From NCBI RefSeq assembly GCF_013694105.1, contig NZ_JACEFG010000002.1, positions 372,001 through 436,000 of the forward strand: DNA of 64,000 nt, read 5' to 3'. The translations under genes and the position numbers were made by a program. Below the pieces are notes generated by a model that was given only the letters and a program-made list of their open reading frames with translations, did not search any database and was not told the origin of the DNA. Shown one piece after another: positions 50,857 through 58,802 of the stretch (its first letter is position 1; every line of letters starts with the position of its first letter). The DNA comes from Halobacillus locisalis. Lineage in GTDB: Bacteria; Bacillota; Bacilli; Bacillales; Halobacillaceae.

Positions 50857-50979
50857 TTAGAAATCTTGAGCGATTAGTGGTTGTGGGTATGCAAATTCAG
50901 CATTTTCTTGCGTTTGAGGTGCAAAAGCAGCACTTGATAAAAACGCCACAACACCTAGCAATACTAAGAACTTCTTCAT
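50857..50979 (-). CDS. Secreted signalling-peptide precursor (NprX/PapR-like), 40 residues
   Basis: A complete 40-residue gene. MKKFLVLLGVVAFLSSAAFA is a signal peptide with an Ala-x-Ala-like cleavage region at about residues 18-20; the mature part is PQTQENAEF followed by AYPQPLIAQDF. The ATG overlaps the stop of the HTH-TPR receptor gene in an ATGA, and the receptor's last codons contain the peptide's AGGAGGG ribosome site. This is the gene arrangement of nprR-nprX and plcR-papR, in which a C-terminal piece of the precursor is re-imported and binds the TPR receptor. The exact active peptide is not known. Confidence 0.85.
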   Translation of the reverse strand: MKKFLVLLGVVAFLSSAAFAPQTQENAEFAYPQPLIAQDF

Positions 50980-52262
50980 AGAAATGTCCCTCCTAAGTGA
51001 GAATGTTTATTTAACAATTTCATTGCTAACCTAAGGTATTCAGAGGACTTTTTATACATTCGTTTCTTTTCGAGAAGATCAGCCAAGACCATTGAATAAC
51101 GAATGATGTAAATATGCTCTTTTTTTACTTCAAAATATGGAATTAATACTTCTTCTAGATGGTTAAGAAGTGATTCATCACCATTAATCATCAATTTATA
51201 AAAATAAAAGTGATGTTTATGCGGTTCAGAGTAGTAATTCTTAAGTTCGTTCTCTCCTCGTAGTACCCACTCTAAACACCCTTTATAGTCTCCTAGACGG
51301 AAGTGCTCTAACATAAGACTATGAATAGTAGTCAATAAATAATTTTGTTTATAAGGGGTATCCAAGTCATTGAAGTTAATACTGTTAATATAGTTTTTAA
51401 TAGCATTGTAATGATTACCTAGTAATGATTCTAAATTACCGATGTTAATGTAGATTAAGTTTAATTGATTACGATTGTGAGTTTGTGTAGCAATTTTTTT
51501 TGCGGAATAGTAGTTCTCCAAAGACTTAGCGTAATTCTTCAATTTACTATAATTGATACCTTGGAGTATGTGGCAGTCTGCGCTTTTTTCTAAGTCGTAT
51601 CTAGATTGATAGATCTCCAGAGCTTGATCTACGTAAAAGACTGAAGCAGATGTGTGGTTAGCTTGGCTTGTGCTTAAAGCTAATAGATAATATAAGTCAC
51701 TGAACTCCCAATTAAATAACTGTACTGTGTTGGAGGAACTGTGGTTTTTAGCCTCCATTAAGGACTGAAATGATTGATCAAAATTACCCTTGTAGTAACT
51801 TAATAATCCAGAGACAACATGATAGTAGAACTCCATCTCCTCATCAAACGTATCCCGGTGTTGACGGATATCTTCCCACACTTCATAAGCCTTCTCCACG
51901 TCATTTTCTAACAACAAGTGGCGAATGCGGAAGAGCTCGAAAAATATATACAAATGATGATTCTCGTGTGTATCTTTCTGTTCAAGAAGCTCGTTCATTA
52001 ATGTGCGAGCTTTTTCTTTATCCTTAAAAACGATCGATTCATACCACTCTTTCAGTTTCTCCTTTGACGGATGACTGTTAGATGAGTCATGAAAGTCGAG
52101 ACCGAGTCGTTCATAAAGTAACTCGAGTACCTCGAACGCAGGAACGGTTTGATCGTTCTCAATCTTGGAAAGATACGCGGGTGAGATGATTCCATCCGCT
52201 AGCTGGTTTTGTGTTAAACCTTGCTTTACGCGGTGAAAACGAAGTACTTTGCCATATTCCAT
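50976..52262 (-). CDS. NprR-like HTH-TPR quorum-sensing regulator (RNPP family)
   Basis: A 428-residue regulator. The HTH is at about 5-55 (RVKQGLTQNQLADGIISPAYLSKIEND), then a helical TPR region to the end, with repeats such as CHILQGINYSKLKNYAKSLENYYSAKK. Length and layout fit NprR, which is a transcription factor and a sporulation-phosphatase-like protein depending on its peptide. The start ATG 52262 has AGGTG upstream; the GTG at 52271 is less likely. It is followed by the coupled peptide gene and lies divergent to an M4 protease, the classic NprR target in Bacillus. Confidence 0.88.
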   Translation of the reverse strand: MEYGKVLRFHRVKQGLTQNQLADGIISPAYLSKIENDQTVPAFEVLELLYERLGLDFHDSSNSHPSKEKLKEWYESIVFKDKEKARTLMNELLEQKDTHENHHLYIFFELFRIRHLLLENDVEKAYEVWEDIRQHRDTFDEEMEFYYHVVSGLLSYYKGNFDQSFQSLMEAKNHSSSNTVQLFNWEFSDLYYLLALSTSQANHTSASVFYVDQALEIYQSRYDLEKSADCHILQGINYSKLKNYAKSLENYYSAKKIATQTHNRNQLNLIYINIGNLESLLGNHYNAIKNYINSINFNDLDTPYKQNYLLTTIHSLMLEHFRLGDYKGCLEWVLRGENELKNYYSEPHKHHFYFYKLMINGDESLLNHLEEVLIPYFEVKKEHIYIIRYSMVLADLLEKKRMYKKSSEYLRLAMKLLNKHSHLGGTFL

Positions 52263-52485
52263 TTTTAACACACCTAGTTGATCAACTGAGATTTATGAGC
52301 GGCGAGCGCTTGTAAATCTATTTTTAGAATACATGTTCGGCTAGTAAATTTCAACTACATCGACAAGTTTCCCAAGTCGCTCTAAATTATCGCCTTAAAG
52401 GGGTGCTTTAAGACCTAACTTTCCCAGACATGTCGTCAGAATATTATGATACATTGGGGGTGCGTTAAAAACTAGGAGGGTTTAG
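52263..52485. promoter_or_regulatory. Divergent control region receptor / protease
   Basis: Holds two symmetrical sites: AGTTGATCAACT (52276-52287), a perfect 12-bp palindrome close to the receptor start, and CTTAAAG-N5-CTTTAAG (52394-52412), about 75 bases before the protease start. TATGAT near 52448 may be the protease -10. These are candidates for receptor binding; no NprR box was confirmed. Confidence 0.5.
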
Positions 52486-54069
52486 ATGAATTTGAAATCA
52501 GTAATGGCGACTTTTGTACTAGGGACTAGCCTAGTATCCGGCGGGGCAATATCGCATGCAGAAGTAAGTGCTGATGCAGAAGTGAAAGAGGCTCCACAGT
52601 TTATTAAGAAAAATTTTGATGTGAAAAATGTCGTTTCAGAGAACGCTGTTAAAGAGTTCTTCAAAGCGAACGAAAAGGAATTCAATCTTAAAGTCAATAA
52701 AGATTTGAAACTAGTAAAATCTGAAACAGATGACTTGGGCATGACTCATTATGTGTACGAGCGTGTCATTCAAAATGTTCCGGTTGCGAATTCCAAAGTA
52801 GTCGTACATACGGATCAAAGAGGAAATGTTACGGCAGTGAATGGTGAGTTTCATAAAGAGGCTCCGAATAAAGTTCGACAATTAAAAGAGTTCAATAAGA
52901 ATCAGGCGGTTGACTACGCTTGGGATCATATTGACGTAGATAGAGAAGAAGCCGACAAAGTTCAAGAAAGTGAAATAGGTGAGGACTTCCATACATTGAC
53001 GGAGAATTCGGACCTCGTGGTTTATCACGAAGATGGTGAATATACGCTTGCTTACCACGTAGAGCTTCAATTCTCGCAACCTTATCCTGCCAACTGGCAG
53101 CTATATATCAATGCTGAAACAGGAGAGGTATTGAAATCGGCCAATGTTGTTCATGAAGCAACGGGAACAGGTACCGGCGTTTTAGGGGATACGAAATCTT
53201 TGAACACTTACGCCTACAATAATACGTATTATCTTTTTGATACTTCTAAGCCGATGAATGGTGTCATTGAGACATTCGATAATTATGGTGGTCAGTACAG
53301 CAGTTTACCTGGGTATTATGTAACAGATTCAGGTAACACATTCTATAGTGAGCGACAAAAAGCGGCTGTGGATGCTCATTACTATGCTGGTGAAGTATTT
53401 GATTACTTTTATGACACGTTTGGACGCGTCAGTTATGATAACCAAGGTGCAGACATTCGTTCGACAGTTCACTACGGCAATGACTATAACAATGCCGCTT
53501 GGACAGGTAATCAAATGATTTACGGTGATGGCGATGGATCTAAATTCACATACTTATCTGGTGCGGATGACATTGTTGCCCATGAATTGACGCATGCGGT
53601 GACAGATACAACAGCTGAATTGATTTATGAGAATCAGTCAGGCGCTTTGAATGAATCCTTCTCTGATGTATTTGGGTATTTCGTCGATTCTGAGGACTGG
53701 TTACTGGGTGAAGATGTGTACACACCGGGAGTAGCAGGTGATGCTCTTCGTTCTCTATCGAATCCAAATGCCTATGATCAGCCAGACCACATGAACGAAT
53801 ACCAGAACCTTCCGAACACTGAGCAGGGAGATTGGGGTGGTGTCCACATCAATAGTGGTATCCCGAACAAAGCAGCCTACTACACAATCAACAGTCTTGG
53901 CATGGCCCAGTCTGAACAGATTTACTACCGTGCTTTGACGGTTTATTTGACACCTAGCAGTGACTTTGCCAGTGCGAAGTCAGCTCTAGAGCAATCCGCT
54001 CAAGATTTATATGGCTCTTCTGCTGCAAATGCCGTGACACAAGCTTGGAACAATGTAGGGCTATATTAA
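52486..54069 (+). CDS. Extracellular neutral metalloprotease, thermolysin (M4) family
   Basis: A 527-residue secreted protease. Signal peptide to about residue 25, FTP/PepSY propeptide to about 220, then the M4 domain. Zinc ligands and base are His366, Glu367 and His370 in HELTHAVTD and Glu390 in ALNESFSD, with the thermolysin spacing of 24; the transition-state histidine is about 454 in GVHINSGIPN. It probably feeds on extracellular protein in late growth. RBS AGGAGGG. Divergent from the NprR-like regulator. Confidence 0.95.
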   Translation: MNLKSVMATFVLGTSLVSGGAISHAEVSADAEVKEAPQFIKKNFDVKNVVSENAVKEFFKANEKEFNLKVNKDLKLVKSETDDLGMTHYVYERVIQNVPVANSKVVVHTDQRGNVTAVNGEFHKEAPNKVRQLKEFNKNQAVDYAWDHIDVDREEADKVQESEIGEDFHTLTENSDLVVYHEDGEYTLAYHVELQFSQPYPANWQLYINAETGEVLKSANVVHEATGTGTGVLGDTKSLNTYAYNNTYYLFDTSKPMNGVIETFDNYGGQYSSLPGYYVTDSGNTFYSERQKAAVDAHYYAGEVFDYFYDTFGRVSYDNQGADIRSTVHYGNDYNNAAWTGNQMIYGDGDGSKFTYLSGADDIVAHELTHAVTDTTAELIYENQSGALNESFSDVFGYFVDSEDWLLGEDVYTPGVAGDALRSLSNPNAYDQPDHMNEYQNLPNTEQGDWGGVHINSGIPNKAAYYTINSLGMAQSEQIYYRALTVYLTPSSDFASAKSALEQSAQDLYGSSAANAVTQAWNNVGLY

Positions 54070-54098
54070 AAAGCAGCAAATTTTGTTCACCCCTTATC

Positions 54099-54137
54099 AA
54101 AGAGTGTGGAACCTGAATGGGTCCACGCTCTTTTTTT
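54099..54137 (+). terminator. Terminator of the protease gene
   Basis: AAAGAGTGTGGAACC / GGTCCACGCTCTTT stem then T run. Confidence 0.88.
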
Positions 54138-54146
54138 AGTGTCATT

Positions 54147-54178
54147 AAAGTAAAGGGTTTCTCGAAACCCCTTACTTT
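54147..54178. other. Second strong hairpin between protease and aconitase genes
   Basis: AAAGTAAAGGGTTTC / GAAACCCCTTACTTT, 14 of 15 pairs, 2-base loop, then TTCCTTTT. Ten bases after the protease terminator. It could be a second terminator. Confidence 0.65.
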
Positions 54179-54297
54179 TCCTTTTCAGAAATGAAAACGG
54201 CGAGTAGAAGACCCTTTTTAAGGGTATAAAAGGTATAGGAAAAATAACGAACATCAAGACAGACATCCACATACTCGTTTTAAAGGAGGAGTTTCGT

Positions 54298-56247
54298 GTG
54301 AGTCAAAATGTCACACAAAAATTAATTAAAGACCACTTAGTAGAAGGGGAAATGACTCCAGGTTCTGAAATTGGGTTGAAGATTGATCAAACCTTAACTC
54401 AAGATGCGACAGGGACAATGGTGATGCTTGAGCTGGAGGCGATGGGGATTGATCGAGCGAAGACGGAAGCCTCGGCTCAGTATGTAGACCATAACTTAAT
54501 CCAGGAAGACAGCAAAAACCCGGACGATCATCTATTTCTTGAGAGCGCTGCCAAACGGTTCGGGCTTCATTTCAGCCGCCCTGGTAACGGGGTAAGTCAC
54601 CCTGTGCACATGCAACGGCTGGCGAAACCAGGTAAAACATTACTCGGATCTGATAGCCATACATGTGCAAATGGTTGTATGGGGATGCTCGCGATGGGTG
54701 CTGGCGGAATCGATGTAGCCATGGCGATTGCCGGTGAACCTTTTTATGTGAAAATGCCGAAAGTGTGGGGCGTTAAAGTAACCGGAAAACTACCAGACTG
54801 GGTCAGTGCGAAGGATGCCATTTTGGAGATGCTGAGACGTCATGGCGTCAAAGGCGGCGTCAATCACGTCTTTGAATATTACGGACCAGGGTTAGAGAAC
54901 TTAACAGCCATGGACCGCCACGTTATTGCAAACATGGGGGCGGAACTTGGAGCAACGGGAACCGTCTTTCCATCCGACGATGAGACGAAACGTTTTCTTA
55001 AGCTGGAAGGTAGAGAGGAAGACTGGATTGAATTGAAAGCGGATGAAGGAGCTACTTATGATGTACATGATGAACTTGATTTATCTACCATAGGCCCGAT
55101 GGTCGCGAAGCCATCCAGTCCTGGGAATGTCGTATCTGTTGAAGAAGTTGAAGGAGAATCGATTTATCAGTCGTACATCGGATCTTCGGCAAACCCAGGG
55201 TACCGTGATTTTGCGATCGCTTCTAAGATTGTAGAAGGGAAGCATATTGCGGACGGGGTATCCTTTGACTTGAACCCTACATCCAGACAGATGCTGATCG
55301 ACCTTTCTAAAGAAGGACATATCGCGAACTTCATGCAAGCAGGCGGTCGGCTTCACCAAGCGGGATGTAATGGCTGTATCGGTATGGGGCAGGCACCGGC
55401 AACGGGGCGGAACAGCCTTAGGACAACACCGCGAAACTTCCCTGGACGTTCTGGTACAAAAGAGGATAGTGTCTTCTTGTGTAGTCCGGAAACAGCGGCA
55501 GTGAGTGCGTTGCACGGAAAAATCATGGACCCTAGAAAAGCCGGGTTCGACTTCCCGCAAGTGAACGACCTTGAGCAACCGACAGTGGACACTCGATTGT
55601 TAGACGAACCACTTCCGTTTGAAGAAGCGAAGGACGTACAATTAGTGAAAGGACCGAACGTTGCCTCCATTCCTGAAATGGATGAGCTTCCAGATGAGTT
55701 GGAGGTACCGATTCTTCTGAAAATGGGAGACGATATTTCAACCGATGAAATCCTAGCTGGTGGCGCACGAGTTCTTCCTTATCGAAGTAACTTACCAGAA
55801 ATCAGTAAGTTCACGTTCGAGATTGTAGACGATACGTATTATGACAGAGCGATGGATATTCGCGATCAAGGCGGTCATACCATTGTAGCAGGTGCGAACT
55901 ATGGGCAAGGATCAAGTCGTGAGCATGCGGCCTTGGCTCCGAAATATCTCGGTATGCGTGTAGCGATTGTAAAAGACTTCGCCCGCATTCACTGGCAGAA
56001 CCTTGCGAACTTCGGTGTGCTTCCGCTTACGTTTACGAATGACTCGGACTTGGATGAATTAGAACAAGGGGATGTGCTTGTATTTAAGGACCTACGAAAT
56101 AAAATCAAGCAATCCAACCAGGTGGAAGCAGAAGTAAAAGGCAAAAATAAGACGCTAACGCTCGAACATGCGATGTCAGAGCGACAAATTGAAATCATGC
56201 AAATGGGTGGACTGATCAACTGGGTCAAAAACCGTTTGAACGCATAA
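54298..56247 (+). CDS. Aconitate hydratase, short (about 650-residue) type
   Basis: Interconverts citrate and isocitrate with a 4Fe-4S cluster. Seen are DATGTMVMLELEAMG, the cluster cysteines in SDSHTCANGCMGM and GCNGCIGMGQAP, and the C-terminal swivel domain with DISTDEILAGGARVLPYRSN and YGQGSSREHAALAP. At 649 residues it belongs to the short aconitase/homoaconitase-like class, not the roughly 900-residue CitB usual in Bacillus. It could be a second aconitase or act on a related acid. Start GTG 54298 behind AAAGGAGGAG. Monocistronic. Confidence 0.88.
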   Translation: MSQNVTQKLIKDHLVEGEMTPGSEIGLKIDQTLTQDATGTMVMLELEAMGIDRAKTEASAQYVDHNLIQEDSKNPDDHLFLESAAKRFGLHFSRPGNGVSHPVHMQRLAKPGKTLLGSDSHTCANGCMGMLAMGAGGIDVAMAIAGEPFYVKMPKVWGVKVTGKLPDWVSAKDAILEMLRRHGVKGGVNHVFEYYGPGLENLTAMDRHVIANMGAELGATGTVFPSDDETKRFLKLEGREEDWIELKADEGATYDVHDELDLSTIGPMVAKPSSPGNVVSVEEVEGESIYQSYIGSSANPGYRDFAIASKIVEGKHIADGVSFDLNPTSRQMLIDLSKEGHIANFMQAGGRLHQAGCNGCIGMGQAPATGRNSLRTTPRNFPGRSGTKEDSVFLCSPETAAVSALHGKIMDPRKAGFDFPQVNDLEQPTVDTRLLDEPLPFEEAKDVQLVKGPNVASIPEMDELPDELEVPILLKMGDDISTDEILAGGARVLPYRSNLPEISKFTFEIVDDTYYDRAMDIRDQGGHTIVAGANYGQGSSREHAALAPKYLGMRVAIVKDFARIHWQNLANFGVLPLTFTNDSDLDELEQGDVLVFKDLRNKIKQSNQVEAEVKGKNKTLTLEHAMSERQIEIMQMGGLINWVKNRLNA

Positions 56248-56250
56248 CAA

Positions 56251-56276
56251 AAAGGCTGCGATGTCGCAGCCTTTTT
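56251..56276 (+). terminator. Rho-independent terminator of the aconitase gene
   Basis: AAAGGCTGCG / CGCAGCCTTT, then T run. Confidence 0.92.
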
Positions 56277-56285
56277 TGTTTGTGC

Positions 56286-57236
56286 TTACCTTTTTGTATT
56301 TAATGGTGTTAAGTCTGCTTCGATTTCCTCTCGTTTATCCTCAAGGAAAGGAGGCAGAGCAAGTGTTTCTCCTAAATGGTCAAGGTCCTCGTCTGTTGCG
56401 AATCCTGGACCATCTGTAGCGAGCTCAAATAAGATGTGATTAGACTCCCTGAAGTATAGCGATTTGAAATAGTAGCGATCGACTAGTCCTGAATTCGGGA
56501 ATCCGGCTTCTTGTATTTTCTCTTGCCATTGTTTGAGCTCATCTTCATTTTCTACGCGGAAAGCAACGTGGTGAACACTCCCTCGACCTGGTTTTTCTCT
56601 TGGAGCCTCGGGCAGCTCTTCGACGTGTACTTCAGCTCCCGTTCCACCTTCTCCGGAAGAGAATACGTTGTATTGTTCGTAGCTTCCGATTTCTTCAAAA
56701 CCAAGGATATTGGTGAGCACGTTCCGTGTTCCAGCAAGTTCTTGAACTGTTAGATAGACTGGACCAAGTCCGGTTATTCCTTTATCTTGTGGAACAGTTG
56801 ATTCTGACCAGGGCTGACCTGGTGCAACACCCCTGTTGTTTTCGTCGGAAACGAGCATCAATCGCTGGTCTTCATGGTCACGGAAAGCTAATGTTTTTCT
56901 CCCCATGCGTTCTTGAATCGGGTCTTGATCGACACCATGCTCTTCAAGACGTTTTTTCCAGTAATCAAGTGCTGCATCGTCTTTCACACGCAATGAAGTC
57001 GTGGAAATACTCTGTGAGCCAGGGTAAGTATGCCCGGCATGATCAATTTCAAAAAAGGTTAAATCTGTTCCGGGATTCCCTTCGGCATCGGCATAAAATA
57101 GATGGTACATAGACGGAGCGTCTTGGTTGACGGTTTTCTTAACTAAACGCATTCCTAATAAATTTGTATAAAAGTCATAATTTTTCTTCGCATTTGCAGT
57201 AATGGCAGATACGTGGTGAATTCCTTTAATCATCAT
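56286..57236 (-). CDS. mhqO: Ring-cleaving dioxygenase, MhqO-like (glyoxalase/VOC fold)
   Basis: A 316-residue protein of two VOC modules: GIHHVSAITANAKKNYDFYTNLLGMRLV opens the first, and VHHVAFRVENEDEL with the late SNHILFELATDGPGF supply metal ligands (two His, one Glu). MhqO-type enzymes open hydroquinone-like rings and protect from quinones. The start at 57236 has GAGGGGG about ten bases upstream. The gene has a consensus promoter covered by an MhqR-type palindrome, which supports the assignment. Confidence 0.9.
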   Translation of the reverse strand: MMIKGIHHVSAITANAKKNYDFYTNLLGMRLVKKTVNQDAPSMYHLFYADAEGNPGTDLTFFEIDHAGHTYPGSQSISTTSLRVKDDAALDYWKKRLEEHGVDQDPIQERMGRKTLAFRDHEDQRLMLVSDENNRGVAPGQPWSESTVPQDKGITGLGPVYLTVQELAGTRNVLTNILGFEEIGSYEQYNVFSSGEGGTGAEVHVEELPEAPREKPGRGSVHHVAFRVENEDELKQWQEKIQEAGFPNSGLVDRYYFKSLYFRESNHILFELATDGPGFATDEDLDHLGETLALPPFLEDKREEIEADLTPLNTKR

Positions 57237-57260
57237 AAAACACATACCCCCTCGATATTT

Positions 57261-57306
57261 ATCTCGATTTCAAGATAATTATACGTAGTAGCTGAAATTT
57301 TGTCAA
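57261..57306 (-). promoter_or_regulatory. Consensus promoter and MhqR-type operator of the mhqO-like gene
   Basis: On the minus strand TTGACA (57306-57301), exactly 17 bases, TATAAT (57283-57278). Just downstream ATCTCGA-TT-TCAAGAT (57261-57276) is an inverted repeat with one mismatch, of the MhqR form ATCTCGAATTCGAGAT. A half site recurs at about 57316-57324. Confidence 0.82.
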
Positions 57307-57317
57307 ATAGTTAGAAT

Positions 57318-58028
57318 TCAAGATATATATCCCTTCTTCTCAAAGGGGAAAATATACGTATCCAACGACTTGGAGTAATACGTCATGGGCTTCGATTCAA
57401 ATACCGAAGCAGGGAGGAAGTCCGTTAATTGGTTGATATAGACTTCAGATTCTGCTTTCTGGAGGGACCAGTTTCTGTGATAAATCGGTCCCTTATAAAT
57501 GGAGGAGCCGCGGATCACCCACAAGGCATAGCGTTCTGTAAGCCAGTAAAGAAGCGATCCGGGTTGGGATGGTACAGGAGGGGATATGGTTTTGAAGCTT
57601 GCATGAAAGTGAGCAGGAGCATAACCTGAGTGTGTTCGGCGACTCGTAAAATGAAAGATTTCGTCTGTTTGGTCCATTCTCATGTTAGCATGAACATATG
57701 GAAGGCCGAAAACCGTTCGTGCCAAAAAAATACCCAATGGATGATTAGCATCCAGGGTGACGAAATAGACACCAGGTTCTCCGTTGTAAGAGACATATGT
57801 TCTTACATTCAGCTCAAGTAGCTGGTTTCCGAGCGGTACACTTGGCATGCCTCTAAACCGGATATCGTTCATACGAAAAGGAACAATCGCAATCCAAGCG
57901 GTTCCGTCGTATGTATCAATCTCGAAGGTTTCGGGAATATGTGGTCTCAGTAAATCCACTGAAACAGGCCAATGCATAAAAACTAACTCTTCCCATGTCT
58001 GGTGCATAATCCAGGATTTTGTTTTCAT
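57318..58028 (-). CDS. yqjF: DUF2071 protein, YqjF-like
   Basis: A 236-residue protein of the YqjF family (DUF2071): KSWIMHQTWEELVFMHWPVS at the start, then LRPHIPETFEIDTYDGTAWIA and ARTVFGLPYVHANM. The family is related to acetoacetate decarboxylase folds, but its activity is not known. The start ATG 58028 follows GAGAGG. It is encoded on the same strand before mhqO with 81 bases between, and the mhqO promoter lies in that gap. Confidence 0.85.
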   Translation of the reverse strand: MKTKSWIMHQTWEELVFMHWPVSVDLLRPHIPETFEIDTYDGTAWIAIVPFRMNDIRFRGMPSVPLGNQLLELNVRTYVSYNGEPGVYFVTLDANHPLGIFLARTVFGLPYVHANMRMDQTDEIFHFTSRRTHSGYAPAHFHASFKTISPPVPSQPGSLLYWLTERYALWVIRGSSIYKGPIYHRNWSLQKAESEVYINQLTDFLPASVFESKPMTYYSKSLDTYIFPFEKKGYIS

Positions 58029-58100
58029 ATAGCGACACCTCTCTTTTAGAGTGGTTTACCCTATATGGGAGAAAACATTCCAAGAAAGAGGTTATTCTAG

Positions 58101-58250
58101 TTAAGCTTTTTTCTTTTCAAAAGTCTCCTCTTGTTCTCGGTCACTAATTTCTTGTTCAAGCAGCCTGATGAATTCATGGTCTAACTCTAATTCACGCGCT
58201 CTATGAAGAGAAAGGATGAGGAGTTGGTAGTTTAAGTTGCTTACAATCAC
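58101..58250 (-). CDS. Sda-like sporulation-kinase inhibitor, 49 residues
   Basis: Small protein starting with GTG 58250 behind AAAAGGGGGC. Residues 6-38 align with B. subtilis Sda without gaps: LNYQLLILSLHRARELELD then HEFIRLLEQEISDR. About 15 of 33 positions are identical by eye, including the leucine and phenylalanine (here Leu23 and Phe27) known to touch the kinase. Sda blocks KinA/KinB autophosphorylation when DNA replication is disturbed. This copy has an acidic then basic tail (EQEETFEKKKA). It lies 15 bases after an XRE-PAS regulator gene, so the pair is probably one operon. Confidence 0.75.
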   Translation of the reverse strand: MIVSNLNYQLLILSLHRARELELDHEFIRLLEQEISDREQEETFEKKKA

Positions 58251-58265
58251 CAGGAATGCCCCCTT

Positions 58266-58793
58266 TTATTTCGAAAACTCTGTCGAAGCCGTAGCTACAC
58301 CTATAATGTTGTTATTCGAGTCATAAAGAGGTTGAGCAAACACGTCATAATAAATCAAACCATCGGATAGTGGAAACGAAATGGTTTCTCGAATCGTATT
58401 ATTCTCTTCAATGACTCTTTTTTTAATGTCCATCATAGCTAATGTTCCGGGGTTTTGATCCAGCTCATCATCGCGCTTCCCAATGATTGGACTCATCTTG
58501 AAGTCTGGGTGTGGGTTGAAGACCCACGTGTATCGTAATTCAAGATCGCAATGAGCGACGACAATCGGTGAATTGGATAAGGCTGTCTCAAAAGGTTCGC
58601 TCAAGTGATCAGCGAAAAAGAGCGAAGGGTTGATGTTAAGAAACGAAGCTATTTGAGAGGCGACGGCCATACTTGGGTTTCTTGTTCCATTCTCTATTTG
58701 GGCATAATAGGCTCGGTCAATATGAGCACCATGCGCGATTTGTTGTTGGGTATATTGTTGTTCTTTGCGTATTTTAATAAGCCATCTTCTCAT
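58266..58793 (-). CDS. XRE-type HTH plus PAS-like domain regulator
   Basis: A 175-residue regulator. The HTH is at about 5-60 (QQYTQQQIAHGAHIDRAYYAQIENGTRNPS), and a PAS-like domain spans about 70-172: SPIVVAHCDLELRYTW, then IGKRDDELD, and ISFPLSDGLIYYDVFAQPLYDSN. It probably senses a small ligand and binds DNA. ATG 58793 is preferred to GTG 58802 by distance from AGGAT. The next gene encodes an Sda-like inhibitor, linking it by position to control of sporulation entry. Confidence 0.82.
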   Translation of the reverse strand: MRRWLIKIRKEQQYTQQQIAHGAHIDRAYYAQIENGTRNPSMAVASQIASFLNINPSLFFADHLSEPFETALSNSPIVVAHCDLELRYTWVFNPHPDFKMSPIIGKRDDELDQNPGTLAMMDIKKRVIEENNTIRETISFPLSDGLIYYDVFAQPLYDSNNNIIGVATASTEFSK

Positions 58794-58802
58794 TGTGTTC
58801 AC

